Shown here piece by piece: positions 61,890-64,000 of a DNA stretch of 64,000 bases. Position 1 is the first letter of the stretch, and every line of letters starts with the position of its first letter. The notes under the pieces are model-generated. The model made no database searches. It was not told where the DNA came from and was given only the letters and a program-made list of their open reading frames with translations. Where the stretch lies: NCBI GenBank assembly GCA_965248495.1, contig CBDFJL010000003.1:2480001-2544000 (forward strand), read 5' to 3'. The DNA is from CAUYXS01 sp965248495. Its GTDB lineage: Bacteria; Chloroflexota; Dehalococcoidia; Lucifugimonadales; Australimonadaceae. The position numbers and the translations under genes are program-made.

Positions 61890-62107
61890 CGACCCTGGAC
61901 CGCCTCGCAGACGTTGGATTGTTTGGCCCGAATGGTGAGGCCCCGTTCGGGCAGAACGGACCGTGCCGGCAGTGCGGGTGCGTCGACGAGGACGCCTGCA
62001 GCCGGGTCGAAGCTGGCCAGCTGTACGTCTGCTATTGGACCCAGCCGAACCTTTGTAGCCGGTGTGCCGGCGCCGGCCTCGCGTGGGTAGGGGAGGCGTC
62101 GGCATGA
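61886..62107 (+). CDS. Small Cys-rich zinc-ribbon protein
   Basis: The product has 73 residues. GPCRQCGCVDEDACSRV and CSRCAGAG give a two-pair zinc ribbon of the kind common in phage and plasmid small proteins. It is coupled to the ParB-like gene and to the next by ATGA. Function unknown. Confidence 0.65.
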   Translation: MTTLDRLADVGLFGPNGEAPFGQNGPCRQCGCVDEDACSRVEAGQLYVCYWTQPNLCSRCAGAGLAWVGEASA

Positions 62108-62322
62108 CCTCGCGGCACGGGGAGGAGCCCGAAGTCCAGGAGATGTACCTCGACCCCGGTACGCCCCCCTGGGTCAGCCGCGTCTTGGTAGAGGTCCTTC
62201 TGGTCGACCCGGTGGACGCGGCGAACGCAGCTGAGGCGCTGGCCGCTGTCCTCGGGCGGCGCGCCGATCGCATCTTGAAGCGGTTAATCCGTGAGGACGT
62301 CGCGGCCAAGGCGGGCGGGTGA
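62104..62322 (+). CDS. Small hypothetical protein
   Basis: The product has 72 residues, helical (SRVLVEVLLVDPVDAANAAEALAAVLGRRADRILKRLI), without cysteines. It starts with ATGA overlap after the zinc-ribbon gene and overlaps the recombinase start. No family recognised. Confidence 0.55.
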   Translation: MTSRHGEEPEVQEMYLDPGTPPWVSRVLVEVLLVDPVDAANAAEALAAVLGRRADRILKRLIREDVAAKAGG

Positions 62323-62981
62323 TGAAGCGCGCCGGCATGTACCTCCGCGTCAGCACCGCGGACCACGAGCAACGCCCGGAGGTCCAGGAGGAGCGGCTCA
62401 GGCCATACCTGGCCGGCCTCGGGTATGAGCCGATCCGCTACAACGAGGTCGGCGTGTCGGGGACCAAAACGTCGCGCCCGGTTCTGGACCAGCTGCTCCA
62501 GGACGTCCGCAAGCACAAGCTCAAGGCGGTCGGCGTCACGACCCTGGATCGTATGGGCCGGTCCCTACCCCACCTGCTGCAGCTGCTCGACGAGTTCAAG
62601 GCGCACGGTGTCCGATTCATCATCCAGGACGCCGGCGTCGATACCGAGACCGCGGTGGGTCGAATGTTCGTCGCGGTCCAAGGCATGTTCAGCGAGTTCT
62701 ACGTCTCGCTCCTCAAGGAGCGGATCGACGACGGGATCGCCTACTCACGGGAGCACGGAACCAAGAGCGGCAAGCCAATCGGTCGCGCGCCGCTCGACGT
62801 CGACTTTGTGACCGTTTGTGAGCAGGTCGCCTCTCGTCAGGAGGAGCGCGGATCAGTCCGCAGAATCGCGGCGGCGCACGGGTGCTCGCCGGCGTGGATC
62901 TACAAGCACGTCGTCCCCGCTCTCCGAGAGCAGGGTGCGTGGCTGGCAGAGCCCGAAGGGAAGGAGGAGGAAACCCCATGA
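62319..62981 (+). CDS. Serine recombinase (resolvase/invertase family)
   Basis: The product has 220 residues from GTG-ATG. The catalytic domain is AGMYLRVSTADHEQRPEVQ with Ser12 as nucleophile, then VGVTTLDRMGRSLPHLLQLLDEF and AAVGRMFVAVQGMFSEFYVSLLKERI. The C-terminal segment is a short DNA-binding helix-turn-helix (GSVRRIAAAHGCSPAWIYKHV). Its size fits resolvases that monomerise plasmids rather than the long serine integrases. Whether it also integrates the element at tRNA-Glu is not shown. Confidence 0.9.
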   Translation: MMKRAGMYLRVSTADHEQRPEVQEERLRPYLAGLGYEPIRYNEVGVSGTKTSRPVLDQLLQDVRKHKLKAVGVTTLDRMGRSLPHLLQLLDEFKAHGVRFIIQDAGVDTETAVGRMFVAVQGMFSEFYVSLLKERIDDGIAYSREHGTKSGKPIGRAPLDVDFVTVCEQVASRQEERGSVRRIAAAHGCSPAWIYKHVVPALREQGAWLAEPEGKEEETP

Positions 62982-63121
62982 TCGGCTACTGCATGAAGTG
63001 TCGGGGAGAGGTCGAGATGGAGCAGACCAAGACCGTGATGATGAAGAACGGTCGGCCTGCGACAGAGGGTAGGTGCCCGGCCTGTAGCACGCGCATGTAC
63101 AGGCTCGGGAAGGAGAGGTAG
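62978..63121 (+). CDS. DUF5679-like zinc-ribbon protein
   Basis: The product has 47 residues, in ATGA overlap with the recombinase, preceded by a strong GGAGGAGG. The pattern YCMKCRGEVEM...MKNGRPATEGRCPACSTRMYRLG is that of DUF5679, small proteins frequent in Dehalococcoidia. Four cysteines bind one zinc ion. The gene is short enough to be missed by standard callers. Confidence 0.75.
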   Translation: MIGYCMKCRGEVEMEQTKTVMMKNGRPATEGRCPACSTRMYRLGKER

Positions 63122-63199
63122 CGGTCTAGTCACCGCTGGGCTCCCGGCGGAGGGATCCGCCGGGAGTCCGGGAGCATTCAGGAGGTGGAGGGAGACCCA

Positions 63200-64000
63200 T
63201 GGCCAAGGTCGCATGGAAGACCATCAACGGGTTCGGTCCGTACGCCTACCTGCAGGAGAGCGTTTGGCTCGGCGAGGGCAAGGTCCTCACCAAGCACATC
63301 GCCTACCTCGGGAAGTGGGGGGCATTCGCGGAGGACTTCGGCTCTGTCGCTGTGATCCCCGGCGCGTTCCTCAAGCACGCAGCTGAGAAGGTCGAGGTCC
63401 CGCAGATCCCCGACGAGGTCAAGAAGACCCTCAACCCGAAGCCGCTAGCCAAGCTCGAGGCGAAGATCACAAACTTAGGCGCTAGCCTCAAGGTCCTGGA
63501 TGCGGTGGCCGGCGACCAGGAACTCACGAAGGGGGAGGTCCAGGACGCGATCGCAAGTGCGGCCGCACTTCCCAAGCCACCGAAGCCGAAGACCGTCAAG
63601 AAGGTCGCCGCGGCCGCCGGGCCGCCTACGACTAATATCACCCCCTTCCTCGCACCGACCGCGATCCCGAAGGTCGAGTTTGTGCCGACCGACGTGAAGG
63701 GGAAGCCCCTGGTCCTCGCGTTCAACGTCACGAAGCTCGAGGATGCGGCCGCGATCGGGCTCGAGGAGCTCGAGATGGTCGGCGGCGACCTCGAGGCCAA
63801 GATGCTAGCCTCGGCGAAGAAGGTCGCGATCGAGAACATGGTCGCGGAGCTCAAGGCCAAGCTCGGCGCCGCTCCGGTCCTCGAGTCCATGCCGGAGTCT
63901 GAGTTATCCGACACGATCGAGGACGTCGCGAAGGGCAAGGCGACCCTGCCGAAGCAGACGGTCGTCACCGGCAAGGTAGCCCTCGCGCAGGAGCAGGCGC
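63200..64000 (+). CDS. Large hypothetical protein, cut by the end of the window
   Basis: The frame is open for 267 codons to base 64000 and begins at an ATG with GGAGGTGGAGGGAGA before it. The N-terminus (AWKTINGFGPYAYLQESVW, then KHIAYLGKWG) has the INGFGPY/YLG pattern found at the start of several mobile-element proteins. The middle is Lys/Pro/Ala-rich, and an Ala/Glu/Lys coiled-coil region follows. Function unknown. The 16-base string CAAACTTAGGCGCTAG at 63470 also occurs in the ParB-like gene. Confidence 0.65.

Larger units (their letters stand above)
54043..64000. mobile_element. Plasmid-like integrated element, right end beyond the window
   Basis: After tRNA-Glu the gene density, gene sizes and functions change: HTH protein, primase-helicase, ParB-like protein, small zinc-ribbon proteins coupled by ATGA overlaps, a serine recombinase and a repeat array of origin type. 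There are no chromosomal housekeeping genes from 54043 to the end. Structural, packaging and conjugation genes are not seen yet, so phage-plasmid, satellite or ICE cannot be decided. Confidence 0.7.

Overview
The window is 64 kb of GC-rich bacterial chromosome. It most likely comes from the Chloroflexota, perhaps a Dehalococcoidia or SAR202-like lineage. The reasons are a complete alternative complex III operon, several lipoproteins with Thr-Pro linkers, an F420/LLM-type oxidoreductase, a molybdenum-hydroxylase operon, a methylmalonyl-CoA mutase large chain without a B12 domain, and a DUF5679-type zinc ribbon. No rRNA genes are present. There are five tRNA genes (Phe, Gly, Leu-CAA, Gln, Glu). 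The taxonomy is inference from gene content.

Positions 1-10300: end of a surface-polysaccharide locus (DegT-type aminotransferase plus a flippase remnant), a Thr-Pro lipoprotein, a class I aminotransferase, and a minus-strand operon for a three-subunit molybdenum hydroxylase followed by a MoaD-like sulfur carrier. An SMP-30 hydrolase and an orphan Fe/Mo-type ABC ATPase with a His-rich insertion follow. Positions 10400-22740, all on the minus strand: an electron-transport module running small membrane protein, ActA, ActB (split into two genes), an NrfD paralogue, ActC, ActD, ActE, then the cytochrome c maturation genes ccmH, ccmF, a ccmI-like gene and a membrane-anchored partner. The complex and the machinery that attaches its haems are therefore adjacent.

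Positions 23000-54000 are ordinary housekeeping and accessory genes: an Lrp regulator, tRNAs, a short-chain dehydrogenase with a gluconolactonase-like partner, a PKD/Ig-like/lectin-like lipoprotein, a TetR-MMPL pair, methylmalonyl-CoA mutase, a three-repeat membrane protein, ruvB, a menaquinone locus that has collapsed to a menF-menD fusion plus menH, an amidase, a heterodimeric ABC exporter, rimI, two histidine phosphatases, nth, a SprT-like protease, an LLM oxidoreductase and argC. Several intergenic gaps hold copies of a palindrome-rich, MITE-like repeat whose end reads TTTGCCTCAAA.

Positions 53966-64000 start at tRNA-Glu and look like a plasmid-like integrated element that continues past the window. 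It carries a winged-helix or excisionase-like protein, a truncated and a full-length primase-helicase, several very small zinc-ribbon proteins, a dense CTGACGAC/GTCGTCAG repeat array (candidate origin or partition site), a ParB-like protein without ParA whose frame breaks at a GGTG tract, and a serine recombinase. This is the most novel part of the window.

At least four genes are broken or fused by indels: the 24.2-25.6 kb lipoprotein, the MMPL transporter, menF/menD and the ParB-like gene. These may be real decay, phase-variable tracts or assembly errors, and read-level checking would separate the options.
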